A stretch of 64,000 nucleotides of DNA from Triangularia verruculosa (taxonomy: Eukaryota; Ascomycota; Sordariomycetes; Sordariales; Podosporaceae). Positions within the stretch are counted from its first letter, which is position 1; each line of letters starts with the position of its first letter. The DNA is taken from assembly GCA_033296885.1 (NCBI GenBank), contig MU863913.1, positions 62,001 to 126,000 on the forward strand. Direction: 5' to 3'. Positions 30,777 through 42,669 of the stretch are shown one piece after another. The notes beneath the pieces were generated by a model that was not told where the DNA came from, searched no databases, and saw only the letters and a program-made list of their open reading frames with translations. The position numbers and the translations under genes are program-made.

Positions 30777-33700
30777 ATGGCGTCTCCAAACAAATCCACG
30801 ATGGATTCCGGACTTGGAGGTCTTGATTACAAAACACCTCCAGATGGCGATAGGCAGGATAACCGAGGCTGGCATAGCTTGACCTTGGCGGTCTATCCGC
30901 TCAAGCGCCGCGAGATCGCTAAGAGGAAGAAACTCCTGGACGAAAATTCACCCAACAAATCTCTCACTTGGTTGAAAGAACGGCAGAATGGTTTCGGCCT
31001 CATCCGCCCGCTGACTAAGGGAAACTTTTTCGCAAAAACTGGCGGGCTGCCAATGTTGTTCTACAGTATCGATAAACCAAGGGAATTACTGGTAATAAAG
31101 CAGGTTGCGGGCAATGTTATGTTTCGGAACTCAACAAACAGACAAGGACTCATCCCTGAGATTGAGTACATGAACTTGGAGGACCCTGAGACATACAGAG
31201 TGCTACAGCATGATCGTACGTGCCACCTTGTCCTCATGGACTCTTTTTGGTTGATTAGTTAACTGATGTTGAATACCTAGCCATTCTATGCCCCGTGTCG
31301 GAAATGTATGCCATCCAGATTCACAGTTTGGGGACCAGATTCCCCACAGAACCTGGCGCCTGGTACGGAGATGCGGAGTACACCCTTTTCATGAAATACT
31401 ACAACGGCGGCGAACTGATTGATCTCATCACGCAACATCAAAAGGGGCGACAGCTTGAAGATGGTGGATTTATGGGCCCCGAGAAGGTCCCCGAGGCATT
31501 TATCTGGCATTATATCGCCCAAATCGGCCGCGCCTATGCCTATCTGCACACAGGTCATGTTAACAGCCCGGAGCACAACATCAAGAAGAAGAACCACTTG
31601 AACCGTGAACTGAAGCACCCGACACTCGACACATGGACCCCAATCGCGCACAATGATGGCCACTTATCTAATATTTGGCTGCATTACCCCTCGGCTGAAC
31701 AAAAGAAGGACGACCCACGGCTCAAGGTTTTTGACGAAAAGTTCCCTCAGATTGTCCTCGCGGATTTCGGCCAGGCTCATGATGTTGCCCATGACCCCCT
31801 TGACGACTATAGGGCAAAGGATGTCCCAGATGCGGCGACTTGGTACGACAAGATGAACTTTGGCTTCGGCCTCAAGATGCTTCTTCTGGCTTTTGATCCG
31901 AATGTCATAGATACGGGCCCCGACCGAGAATGTATATTCAATATGCTAGCTGACGAGAACAAAAACAAGAAGGAGGGGGTCAAACACGCAAGAGTCGCCA
32001 CATGTCCTATAACGACAAGAAAATATAGCATTGAGTTGTGCAAAATAGCTGCGGCGTTTGAGGATATGATGGACTTCGCCTATGAAGGGAGCCAGATACA
32101 TACAACGGCGCCCTTCTACCATAACTATGCCAACAACGACGTTTGGGTGAGGGAGAAACGATGGGAAAATTGGCCCTCGAATGACTGGCTTTATGGATGG
32201 GTTATTGCCATGGCGGATCACAAGTTGGAAGAGCACAGAAAGACGCAAGAGGAGAAGAAGAAACCCATCCCCGTCATGTGGACCAAGGGCATCACGACAA
32301 CTGTGCCCTATCGAGCATATGGCCCACAGCGATGGCCTTTCACCGCCACCGAAGACTTCCAGTACATCCACATGTCCCTTGTTGCGATGAGGGTTGCACT
32401 ATTTCCTCAATGGCCTCCTGGATCGGTGGAAATAAAGTCGATGCGTCCTCGAGGAGGCTTGTATCATGATCTTGTCCACACAATTCACCGGAGCAACGAC
32501 ACGCTCTCCAAGCGGCGCAAAGCAATCTTAAAGTTGCAGGGGCTGAAGGTGGGGAGACAGTACAAATACCCTTTGGTAGACGATTTCGAGATCTGCGAGA
32601 TTGACGAGGACGAAGGCCCGCGGACCAAGAAGCCGAAGGATGCTTCGACATCGCATGAGTCCCCAGGCCCACATTCAACGCCGAGCCTGAGGCCGGAGGA
32701 TACTTCGGGATCGCATGGGTCCTTAGGCGCACCTCACACGTCACGCCCCAGTACGGGAATCAGCACATCCTCTAGCGGCATTGAGTCGCAAGATCGCTCA
32801 ACCGAAAGTGAACAGATCATCCAAGCCCAGGTCAAGAAGTCGCTCAAGGAGAACTACCTGCTAATGGCGAGACATCTTTCGAAACTCGACTACTTTAGAA
32901 GCAGTCAAGTTGACATCATGAAGCGGGGGGCCCTGACCGGCATCGCTAAATACAACTTTGAAAAGTTGGAGAAGCAGGTGGACGATATGAGGAAGGTGAA
33001 GAAGGATATCTGGATGAAGGTGGAGCGGAGGAAGTTGGACGCCTTGCGGAAATCAAAGGCACAAGAAGACAAGCGGTTCCAGAAGAAAGAGCAAAAGATA
33101 AAATCCAAGGGCGATTCCACGCAATCAGCGGAAGAGCTAAAACAGCTCAGGGAGGCGCACTCGCAAGCAATCGACAAGATCGACAAGAAATCGCAACATT
33201 TGGCCACCTTGATAAAGTGGTGGAAGGATCAGCTGGCGTTGATCAAGGCACAAGAGTTCATCGAAGGGGAGCCTCCGCCTGCGCCCCGGGATACCAAGAG
33301 CAAACCCGAGGGTGTCGACACTTGGGACGACGAGGATCCGGACAGCTCGGCTAGTTTTGAAGACTCGACCATATTACCCGAGCCAGAAGATCCGGAGTAC
33401 GAAAAGAGAGCAACGGATCGGATGAAGAGGTGGTGTGATTACATCTTAGAAGTAGGGTATCTCGAAGACCCCGACATGAGCGTCAAGGATCTTGTCGACC
33501 AGCCGTCATTCTGGACAGAAGACGATAAAATACTACCCGAGGTTGAAGCGGAAAAGCATGACAACACCTTTGTAGAGGGAAAGTCGATGCAGGCTACCGC
33601 CGAACTGAAAGATATTTTGGAGCACGCCTTTTTCTCGCGGAAGGACGGGAGCCTCGATGTCGGAGACATGGACACGACCATTAGGGACCTGATAGCAGCC

Positions 33701-34432
33701 GCGGACGAGACAACGGTCCTGGATCCTGACAACAGCCACGCTCCTTCTGCAAAGCGCACAACCATCACTCACAAGAAGATCCCTCTGGCTGAGTACTACC
33801 GCAAACTCTATGCCGGCGAGAATCCATGGGAAGACGGAGCAGGCGGTGAGGAGGATCTCGATGATGATGACACACCCGTTATGGCGAAGGCATCGAGGGT
33901 CGTAACTATGCAGGAGTGGGAGCAATCACCTGACGATGGTATCGAGACGTTGTCCAGAAATCTACAAATTTCAACAGAACGAGGCCAGCAGGTGATAAGG
34001 ACGCTTCCAGGCAGATACACCGGCACAGTTCCAGTGCAGACTCCAGGGGTTAATGTCGAGTTTACTCCTGGTGCCCACGTAAGAACAGACCAATTCCTCC
34101 GAGGCCGTGAGCCGTTGCCAACAGTGGAGAGTCACTTGGACAGCGCAATGGGTTATTTGATGCAGCCACAGCCCAGCCGAGCTGTGTTTAACAGCAGAGA
34201 CTATTCACGAGCATTGTATTTGGAGCGGGAGGGGGGAGGCATCACGTTAGAAGAGTACACCAGGCGCGGCCGAGACAGGATTCTCAACAGAGCCATACTC
34301 TTAGAGGAGAGGATCAGGGAAGAAAATGTGGGCGGAATAGTTGAAGACGGGAAGGAAGAAGTGCGTGGTACAAAGCGGGAGAGGCAACTGACACTTTCTG
34401 GTCCAGCCAGCAAAAGGAGGAGAGCGCAGTGA
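30777..34432 (+). CDS. Divergent protein-kinase-fold protein with coiled-coil C-terminus
   Basis: Exon 1 30777-31215, intron 31216-31280 (GTACGT..CTGAT..CCTAG), exon 2 31281-34432; 1196 aa. The N-terminal ~500 residues keep kinase landmarks: beta-3 lysine in LLVIKQV (~108), an alphaC-like Glu (~128-130), hinge-following GGEL (~189), catalytic loop HNDGHLSN (~270-277), and DFG in VLADFGQAH (~308). The loop has Asp and Asn but His where classical kinases have Lys, and no clear Gly-rich loop. Residues ~670-830 are a Lys/Glu coiled coil. The rest is acidic and Ser/Pro-rich and ends in a basic KRERQ..SKRRRAQ nuclear-localisation-like tail. Family not recognised; whether it phosphorylates proteins is open. 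A second Met at codon 9 is an alternative start. Confidence 0.8.
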
Positions 34433-34579
34433 TGCCATGTTCACTAAACTGGGCTTTCATCTTTTTTTTTTATCTGTTTTTTTCAATCTGCTTCCTCGTT
34501 ATATTTGTTTCAGAGTTCTGACGCGAACAAAAGAAGCGTGAATTTCACAAAAAAACAAAATGACTAGAGTGACTTTGAT

Positions 34580-34583
34580 AAAA
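34580..34583 (-). terminator. Pol III terminator of tRNA-Thr
   Basis: TTTT on the minus strand just 3' of the tRNA. Confidence 0.7.
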
Positions 34584-34588
34584 GAGAG

Positions 34589-34660
34589 TGCCTACTACAG
34601 GAATCGAACCTGTGCTCTTCGCATTACAAGTGCGACGCCTTACCACTTGGCCAAGCAGGC
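34589..34660 (-). tRNA. trnT-UGU: tRNA-Thr (anticodon UGU)
   Basis: 72 nt, no intron. 5' GCCTGCT pairs with 3' AGTAGGC in the acceptor stem (one G-U), discriminator A. Anticodon stem TCGCA/TGCGA closes the loop CTTGTAA, anticodon TGT. The T-arm has GGTTCGATTCC, the B box; the A box lies in TGGCCAAGTGG. A TTTT run (34583-34580 on this strand) follows the 3' end by about 5 nt and is the Pol III terminator. Confidence 0.97.
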
Positions 34661-35302
34661 ATTTGTTTGTGGATGTTAGCTGTTGAGAAATCATTGCCCT
34701 ATGATAATGGCGGCGCAATTGACCGGAGAGATAAGCAGATGGTGTTTATAGTACGGAGTATCTCGCGTGTTTTCAAGTGTCGCTATCTTACTGGTGATTT
34801 GTGATCCACATGCAGACAAATGTTGCTTAGACGATACCTATTATACGAGCTTCCGAATGGCGTCATGAAAGTTCCCGTGCACAGTGCGCAGCCGCAGCTA
34901 CCCCTCATGCAATACTACCAATATTCCTATGCAACAGAGACGGAACCATGGTCGTACGGGTATGGATCCGGCTTATATTTGTGTGTGCCGCAGATATCAA
35001 GATCAGGACGGCGGTACTGAAAAAGCAGGGCACGTCATACCTAGCCAGCGGCTTTGTTCTTGTCCCTTGAATTGAGGTTCAGGTAGTAGGGATGTCTAAA
35101 AATGGCGTATGCCTCTGCAAGAAGAAGCGGGTGGTGTGGTCACTCACGTACCCAGACGGGTATATCTTTTGGATGAACCCATAAATAATGGACGTGGAGT
35201 TTTGTCAACTCCCGAGCCCCAGGAGACCGGCAGTATATCCCATACTGCATTTTGTCCTAGTTCAACACCTCCTGCCGACGGGATACCGAGGCATTAATTG
35301 TC

Positions 35303-37171
35303 ATGTTTGCTGCTCGTGTCCTACTATTGTTACTTTCTTTCACCTTTCGACTGCCGGTTGCCTCCCCTTCAAGCATTCGAGGGGAGAATATCACCTCCAC
35401 AGTGCCAATCAGTTCCTTCGTCTCACGCTCGGGCGATTCCTCCACTCAGTTCGTCACCGAGTACCAGTCCTCGGGCTCTCTTCGGGGATCTGTTCTACTT
35501 TATAACGGCCGGATTCACACACTCACCGCTGGCAACCCTGTCGTCTCTATTTTGGCCATCAAAGATGGTTATATCACATACGCCGGTGACTTGTTGTCCG
35601 AGGCCGAACATACCCTGTCACAGTCTTCCTCTTCCGTAAAGAAAATCAACCTCCGGCGTCGAGTAGCGGTACCAGGACTGATAGACTGCCATAATCACAT
35701 TGTTCTTCTTGGAAACAGGCCTGGCTACCACACACCCCTCGAGCAATGCTTTTCGATCTCTGATGTCAAGTCAACATACCGGCGGCGTGCGACCCAAGTG
35801 CCCAAAGATGGATGGATTACAACGATTGGTGGTTTTTCACCAAATCAGTTCAAGGAATCAAGACTCCCCCTGTTAGAGGAGCTGGATAGCGAAGTCGGTG
35901 ATAGACCGGTTTTCATCTCGACGGGGTTCTCCGGCCCAGCCACAACAAACACAAGAGGGAAGAAAATTTTGGAGACCGAAGCTGGAGTGACGGTAGCAGT
36001 GAATGGAAGTATTGCATCAGGGGTAGAAAATGGGAAAGCGCTGTTGTGGCTCAGGCGAAATCTGTTAGGATTTGAGGAACGCAAGAGGAGCGTAAGGAGC
36101 GCAATGGAGTATGCAGCAAGCGTTGGAGTGACGACACATGTATGTTGTTCTCCTGCAGCCCCATCCTCCATCCTTCCCAGACATGATTCATTTCGTCGTT
36201 TACCCTGGATACCTACCTACCTACCTAATTTTATTACTAACTTAACCTATTAAAAGCTTGATCAAGGGGCTTTCAGCGCGACCAACACATCTTCGGACGG
36301 GGCTGCCTCAGAAGACCTCTACACGTTCCATCTCCCTTGGTTATCTGTGTACAGCGACCTCCAAGGAATCATCAGACTGCGCGTGAATTTCCTACATGAT
36401 GACTCGACAATTTCGAACCCTACTCTTGTCGAACGTCTCCGAAACACGTTCCCCTTCTTCGGTAACGACATGGTGCGCACTGGAGCCATCGGTGAATTTG
36501 CGGTAGGACTAGCAGATTACGCTGGCGGGCCAGTCTTTGAAGCCGCCGCCCTCAAGATCGCCAAGGCAGGTTGGAGGCTAGAGGTTCACGCGCTAGGAGA
36601 TAACGATCTCAGGACACAGCTCGAGGGCTTTGAGAAAATCAATGCCGAAGTGTCCATCAAGAACCTTCGCTGGGTCGTCGCTCATGTACCAAGAATCTCG
36701 GTTGACTCTCTCAATAGGCTGAAGGCACTAGGAGCTGGTGTGAACGTTTCAGGCTGGCTGTATCTCGCAGGGTCTGGCAATGCCACGAACCCTGCTGGGC
36801 CTCCCTTTCGAAGGATCTTGGACAGCGGGATCCATGTTGGATTCGGTCCTGATGGAGCCAACATCGCTCCTTTAAGCCCGTGGCCTCATGCGTATTACGC
36901 CGTTACTGGGAAGAATGCAAAAGGGGAATTGATTAATTCTGGACAATCGATTACCAGACAAGAAGTGCTGGAGCTTTTCACCAAACACAACACTTGGTTT
37001 CTGGGCGGTCCAGATGAGCATAGCCTTGGTGTTCTTGAGAAAGGGAGGCTGGGGGATGTAGCGGTTCTCAGTGAAGACTATTTCACAATTCCGGAAGAAA
37101 GGATCAAGCAGCTGAGGAGTGTGCTGACAGTAGTTGGGGGAGTTGTGGTTTGGAATTCAGGGGAACTTTGA
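35303..37171 (+). CDS. YtcJ-like amidohydrolase, probably secreted
   Basis: Exon 1 35303-36139, intron 36140-36256 (GTATGT..TTACTAAC..AAAAG, 117 nt), exon 2 36257-37171; 583 aa. N-terminal hydrophobic segment MFAARVLLLLLSFTFRLPVAS looks like a signal peptide. The Amidohydro_3 landmarks are present: PGLIDCHNHIVLLG (metal-binding D-x-H-x-H), VHALGDNDLR, VVAHVPRIS and the C-terminal GFGPDGANIAPLSPW. Such enzymes hydrolyse amide or related bonds; the YtcJ branch has poorly defined substrates. Secretion is unusual for the superfamily, most members of which are cytosolic. No partner genes are adjacent. Confidence 0.88.
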
Positions 37172-37497
37172 TTCAGCAACAAGGCCGGACGCGATGTCAG
37201 TACCTGTACCTAAGGAGGAAGCCAACCAGCGTATAGCCGGGAGAATGTGAGGGTAAAGTTTATGAACTCTGACATAAAAGCCTATAAGAAGTGCCGTGGA
37301 GGTTACAAGCACCTGCCACCCCTGAATACTTTTTAGTTCCCAATAAACACTTGAGCTCCTAGCCAACTACCTATCCACCAACAGAGACGTCTTCTAGCTG
37401 TCAAAAAGCAGAACCTCAATTTACCTAGGTAGGTATCTGTGACATTGTGACCAAAGAGACAAATAACAGTTACTTTTCATAAAAGAAAAAAGAACAC
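37172..37497. other. Convergent spacer
   Basis: 326 nt between the 3' ends of the amidohydrolase and the membrane flavoprotein. Contains TACCTAGGTAGG at 37422. No gene seen. Confidence 0.6.
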
Positions 37498-39366
37498 TCA
37501 TGAATCAAACAGGGCACCGAACGCTGGCACCCCCCTGCTTTCCAGGCCATACACAACCTTTTCAGTCAGCTTCTGGTTGCTGATAATCACCACAGCCTCA
37601 CACTTTCCGACAGCCTTTTTCCGTCCTGTGGAGTTGGTCCTGCCTTCCAGTCTAGCATAATGCTCAGGCCCCTCCCCTTGACTCTCCTCCCAGACTCGAT
37701 AAGCCAGTTTGACCAAATCCGGCCTCTTGAACTTCGGGCCGCCCTTGGAGGTATCAATGATGATAGCCCGCGGGTCGGTGGCGTACAGCAGATCAATGAT
37801 GTCCTGCCCATACGTTTGCAAGGGTGCCTTTGTCGACCAAATGATTCTGACGGGATGGTCTGGCTTTTGCACAAACAGACTCAAGCACGGCGCAATCCCC
37901 GATCCTGTGGCGACAATCACGCATGGCTCAAACATGCCAGCGACTCTCATGACACCAAACTGCGGTGTGCCTCTCGTGTAGATATGCGTGGGAGGATTAG
38001 CGATGATTTTTGAAGTCCAATCACCCGCCTTGGAGACGATGACAGAGTATCCCTTCTCTCCGGCGTGCGATAGCCCCTTGTTCTGTCGCTCTGTTTTTTC
38101 CCTCTCGACCGACGTCATGGAGCTGCCAGAACTACTCGTCTGCTCGAAACTGGTCTCAGCTTTGGGAGCATAAGGATGAGGAATCACCCCAAACCCGTGC
38201 GTCTCTCTCAAGGGGCTGTCAGTCAATTTAACCGCTTGCCCGTAGTACACATCCCTGTACTCGAAGTTGAGTTTCACACAATGGCTTGATAGAACTTCGG
38301 CCTCGACCTTTCGGAGCCTCAGTCTTGTCCATGGATATACGACCAAGCCCGTGATGACCACCAGCATCCAAAAGTTTGGAGACTGCACAAGTCCCATGCC
38401 AAAGTCCTGGGGAGCGGCTTCGTAGGTGAGAAGCAAAACCTGAACCCAAAACAACGCGACCGCCGTCCACCCCATGAACCTATGGACGCCTTCAAACCAG
38501 TTGTGAAGCCTTCTCCTGAACTCGGGCCAGGCAGTGGCGAGCATGCTGACCAGAAGTGCGAGGATAGAATAACAGACAAGGTAAATGTACCCTTTCACCA
38601 TCCCCTGCTTCTCAACAGTCTCGGAGGATGCAGTCCACTCCAGTGTCAAGAGAATCAGGAAGGCGATGTACCACCCCGTAGCGGCCACGGCGCAGCCAGA
38701 GTGCACACCGCCGTAGGAATAGATCTTGGCCGCCAATCTCCTCGCTCTCAGAGGCAAGTACTTGGTGGCAGCTTTGTCGGCGAAGACCCAGAAAAAGGCA
38801 TTGACGACATGCTCGTTTCTGACCAACAGCGCAGCCAAAATATTGGCCGTCACAGCAATACTAGCTTGTTGGTAGGTGAATCTCTCTGTCTGGTCAGACA
38901 GGCCGTGTTTGGCAACCAGAACAACCAAAGCCGAGAGGTTGCCCAGGAAAGAAAGACAAAAGATGCGGCGGTAGACGGAGCCAAAATTGTAGCGGACGTA
39001 GCGGTAGATTCGAGACCCCTTCTTTGGGGGAAGAGGGCCTGGATTCAGGCCAGCAAGTGCCACAGGACAGTCAATGTCGGCAGTCTGGTCGGTGGGAGAA
39101 GAAAGAGCGGATTTGGTGGAGTCAAGCTTGACAAGCCCATCCTCCAGTTGACGGGGTGTTGGGGCTGTTGTTGGGGCTGCAGATTCGTGAGGACGGCCAC
39201 CATCCTCATCATCCGAGTGGTCGGATTCGCAATCAGAAAACTCATAGGTATCCGTGTCGACCTGATGAGTCTGGACGGGCGCCCCGGGGTGAATGTGAGT
39301 TTCTGTTGAGAGCCCATAGGGCACAGAACCAGATGATTGCGTTCCTGATGGAGTAGACATCGTCAT
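37498..39366 (-). CDS. TmpA-like transmembrane flavoprotein oxidoreductase
   Basis: Single exon; start placed at MTMSTPSG (39366), 622 aa; MSTPSG two codons on is equally possible. An acidic disordered N-terminus (~150 aa) precedes about five to six helices: IFCLSFLGNLSALVVLVA, ASIAVTANILAALLV, WYIAFLILLTLEW, GYIYLVCYSILALLVSML, GWTAVALFWVQVLLLTY and FWMLVVITGLVVYPW. A cytosolic ferredoxin-reductase-like module follows, with IYTRGTPQFGVMRVAGMFEPCVIVATGSGIAPCLSLF as the nucleotide-binding loop. This matches fungal TmpA-type proteins, described in Aspergillus as conidiation regulators, and the C-terminal reductase found on some NRPS-like proteins. The haem-binding histidines of ferric reductases are not obvious. 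Upstream in-frame codons include a His-Thr run from a TG repeat and are taken as leader. Confidence 0.82.
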   Translation of the reverse strand: MTMSTPSGTQSSGSVPYGLSTETHIHPGAPVQTHQVDTDTYEFSDCESDHSDDEDGGRPHESAAPTTAPTPRQLEDGLVKLDSTKSALSSPTDQTADIDCPVALAGLNPGPLPPKKGSRIYRYVRYNFGSVYRRIFCLSFLGNLSALVVLVAKHGLSDQTERFTYQQASIAVTANILAALLVRNEHVVNAFFWVFADKAATKYLPLRARRLAAKIYSYGGVHSGCAVAATGWYIAFLILLTLEWTASSETVEKQGMVKGYIYLVCYSILALLVSMLATAWPEFRRRLHNWFEGVHRFMGWTAVALFWVQVLLLTYEAAPQDFGMGLVQSPNFWMLVVITGLVVYPWTRLRLRKVEAEVLSSHCVKLNFEYRDVYYGQAVKLTDSPLRETHGFGVIPHPYAPKAETSFEQTSSSGSSMTSVEREKTERQNKGLSHAGEKGYSVIVSKAGDWTSKIIANPPTHIYTRGTPQFGVMRVAGMFEPCVIVATGSGIAPCLSLFVQKPDHPVRIIWSTKAPLQTYGQDIIDLLYATDPRAIIIDTSKGGPKFKRPDLVKLAYRVWEESQGEGPEHYARLEGRTNSTGRKKAVGKCEAVVIISNQKLTEKVVYGLESRGVPAFGALFDS

Positions 39367-39377
39367 GTTGTGGGTTG

Positions 39378-39378
<1 letters not shown>

Positions 39379-39410
<32 letters not shown>
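39379..39410. repeat. (TG)16 microsatellite
   Basis: Sixteen uninterrupted TG units 13 nt upstream of the chosen start of the membrane flavoprotein gene, so in its leader or core promoter. Confidence 0.95.
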
Positions 39411-39411
<1 letters not shown>

Positions 39412-42400
39412 TAGACAGTAGGTAAGCTGTGAGATCAAGTCAGCCGGCTGTAGACTTGATATAAACATCCCATCCATTGGAAAGTTGTACGAACCTCGCT
39501 ATAGCTTCGACCCACTACCTAGCGTTCCGGAACGGATGAGAATGTCCCAGTCGAGGGAACAGGGTGGATAATGCCAGAGCTGATACCAAAGTTTTCTTTG
39601 ACAATATACTCGAAACTCGAAACGAAAAGAATCAAAATAACTTCACAATGGTGTGTCCAGCGGCCTCCGGTTCGTGGATAAACTGTTGGAAGGGTCGACG
39701 ACACCACAGAAGTGTCTTGATGAAGCTTCACAAACCGACAGAAGCAACAGGTGGTGTCTGGTCTTATTATACTTGGAAATTTCCATGCGCTATAGGCCCA
39801 TGGCAGCTACGAATAGCTTCTTCAGGCTTCCTGTTCCCCGGGGACCAATGATGGACTTTTTGGCCTCATCTAGCCGCCATTCTGATGTTTCCCCATTTCC
39901 CCGTCTTACGGGGGGTGCAAGATCTGGAAATCAGAAGGAGGGAGTCTGTATTGAGGTGATGATCGGATGCGGGATGCATAGGGGGTCGGAATTATACCCA
40001 AAGTAGTGAAGTCGCCCAGTGATAACTATCTCCTAGCATGGCTTAGCCGCAATTTTCTGGAGGTAAACTACCGAGAAAAACATAGGTAGGTACAGGCGAC
40101 CTGGGTCCGGGACTTCGTCCGCGTGTGATTAACAGAATAGAGCCCATGTGTAAAAAGCTGTACCAACCATCAGCATTCCATGCCGGGAAAGGTTGGATGT
40201 ATTCACGCCCATCGTGGCCACCTCTATGCATAGACGATGGAAGAAAATGCAGGGGCACCTTCAAACCGCTTCCGGGTGGAAGGGTCCGTATGTTATGAGG
40301 TGTAAGGTACCGGAGACGAGACTGAAGCGCTGTTCCCTTTGTGCCCGTGGCGTACTCGAAGAACGTGTTGAGATACCCGCCACCCCTGCAGGAAGCGGAC
40401 TATTTGTAAAAGAGGCTTGAAGTGTGGGTGACACCCGTTAAGAAGGTTACACTGCTTTTCTGCGTCTGCACGCAGGACACTGCCGCTGATACTCCCCTGA
40501 ACGCCATACGGAATCTGCGCCGCGATCCGCAGTCCATGGATCGAGGCCTGCCCATTTTGCTCAACGGTGTGGGGGTCGTTCGGCCAGACGGAGATATCAA
40601 AGACCTTCCAGAACAAAATCTTTATCCATGGCGCGCTTCTTTGCGTGCTCGTCTGCTAGCATGTCACCATGCAGAGGAAAACAATTCGTGGCAATAATAG
40701 TCCTTGATATTGATGCCCTACCGGTAGTAGAGGACGGCGACGCGTTGTAAATTGTTCCAACCGGATAAAGCCCCTTAACTAGTCCAGTGCTAGAACTTGT
40801 ATGAGAAAAGCCACACTTGGTGAGAATACTGAGGTTAAAGGGTCGTGATAGCTTGGATGAACAGGAACGAAGGCAGCGGTATATAAGCGCTGAGCTGTGC
40901 AATGACATTATGACCCGTAATGACTCGTTTCAGCCCTAAGGTAGAAAGAAAAGAATGGCGATCTGAAGCTAGACGATGTGTTGTGTGATGTGAGATGCTG
41001 TGCAAGTGTTCCATGAGGCTTCGGTAAAGGCGTGCTCGACTGACTGGCCCCTGAATGGTAAGGTGACCAGAGATGGGAGTACCTGAAGCAGCTTAACGCA
41101 ACGTCTGTGATCAGCGCAGGGGTTCCTTGGAAGCGAAGACGTCGACGTGGGATTATGGCGTCTGCGAGCTGACATTTCGGCCATGACGAGTTGGCAGCGA
41201 GGGACGGGTTGCAACCGCGACAGCATCGAGGCCTGTGTGGAGTCTGTGGTAATCGGCCGATTCGGGGAGCCGAACATTTCGAAGTTGCGATCAAGGAGGG
41301 GACCGCCTGACGGTCGCCAAAACACCAAACATAGCGGCGTCGGCGGCATGTGGTAGAACAGTTCGATTTGCGAAACAGTGGTTGAAGTCGAAGCCTTCTA
41401 GGCTCTTAGACCTCTGGACCGTCGTGAAAATAGACGACGCCAAGCAACAGCCGCTCAAGATCGTGCGCTAAGGGTGGTTTGGTTTAGCTTCGATGCTTGC
41501 CGTGATCATCCTCGATACTGCTCTTGGTTCTTCACTTCATCCCGCGCCTGTGACACACGGGCCACATGGATCAACGGCCCGGTGCCCTGGGCCCTGGCGT
41601 CAAGCTTCCAGGCGACTTGCGACATGGTGGCTGGCGGGGGACAAAGGTGTTGAATTTGTTTGACAACTGATGACATATCGTCACCTGCATGGACAAGCAT
41701 CCGGCCAGTGGAAGGCCTGGAAGCTGCACCGAAGGCGGCCCGCAGTTGGCCTAGCAGGGTGCATCATACTCAATCCGGAAAGTGTCTACCACCCTTTCAG
41801 CTTCATGAACCAAGAGCGTATTGCGATTTCAAGAATTCTTTACCCTTTCTCCATAAAACAAGACATCGAACCCGACACCTTTTCTCGGCCAAACTGTGCC
41901 CGTCTGACGCGATGAGGACCCAGAACAAGAGGCCGCTTATGTGGCCATGATTTGAGATCTTGTGCTGCCACGCACCGGTGTCGCTATCACAGCTTCCATC
42001 TGTCCGACTGGTAGATTTACACTCAACTGCCCACCGACGAGCGGCTCAACCGGCGACCTCGGGCATTCTAGCTGCAGCATCGGCCTTATCTCTCGTTATC
42101 TACCTACAATAACCCCTGAAGTGGACCAAATTATTTGGAATTCGACGTTTTCTCAACCTTTTCTCTACTTCTTCCGCCACAGATCGAGATTTTCTCTCGC
42201 AGTTGAACAACCAAAACGACCTACAGCGCGTCAATTACAAGCCCTAATGAAGAGTGAGGTAATTATTACCGGCCAGTTCAGGGCACCTTTGGCCGGGGGA
42301 GTTGCAAAAGGTGGTACCAGTCATGGGCCAACACAAACCAGTCGGAGTCAACACAAGGGATCATATTCAGAGCACCGGCCTTGGTATACACGCCATCGTT

Positions 42401-42669
42401 GTCCGGTCGGCGCCCAAGACCTGACTACAATATTCTACGCCTGGCGTCCCAGCTAGCCCCGTCGCTTTCCATCAGTTGAGCTACGACAAGGAGCTTAGCT
42501 GACTGCCGACTAGCCGTCCTTGCTGCGAGCATGTGGCTCAAGCACAATACACAAAGGCGGCCGGCGACTTTGGTTGTGAACGAGGCAGTTGCGCGATTGG
42601 ATCAGCTGAGGAAAGTAACAATTCGAAAACATGACGTCTTGCCAGAATGAGAGTTCAACGAACTGTCAC
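39411..42669. other. Gene-poor 3.3 kb region
   Basis: Left end should hold the promoter of the membrane flavoprotein gene. Open frames of about 90-130 codons occur (for example minus strand 40293-40616 and 40597-40908), but neither they nor spliced combinations gave a recognisable protein. No tRNA, transposon ends or long repeat seen. A RIP-decayed element cannot be excluded without a repeat search. Confidence 0.45.

Larger units (their letters stand above)
34433..35302. other. Intergenic holding a tRNA gene
   Basis: 870 nt between two rightward protein genes. Apart from the tRNA-Thr (34589-34660), T/A-rich 3' flank and promoter sequence, nothing was recognised. Confidence 0.6.

Noticed and set aside
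40293..40908. Two minus-strand frames that might splice into one small protein
   Set aside because: No convincing GT..AG pair in correct phase and no recognisable domain.
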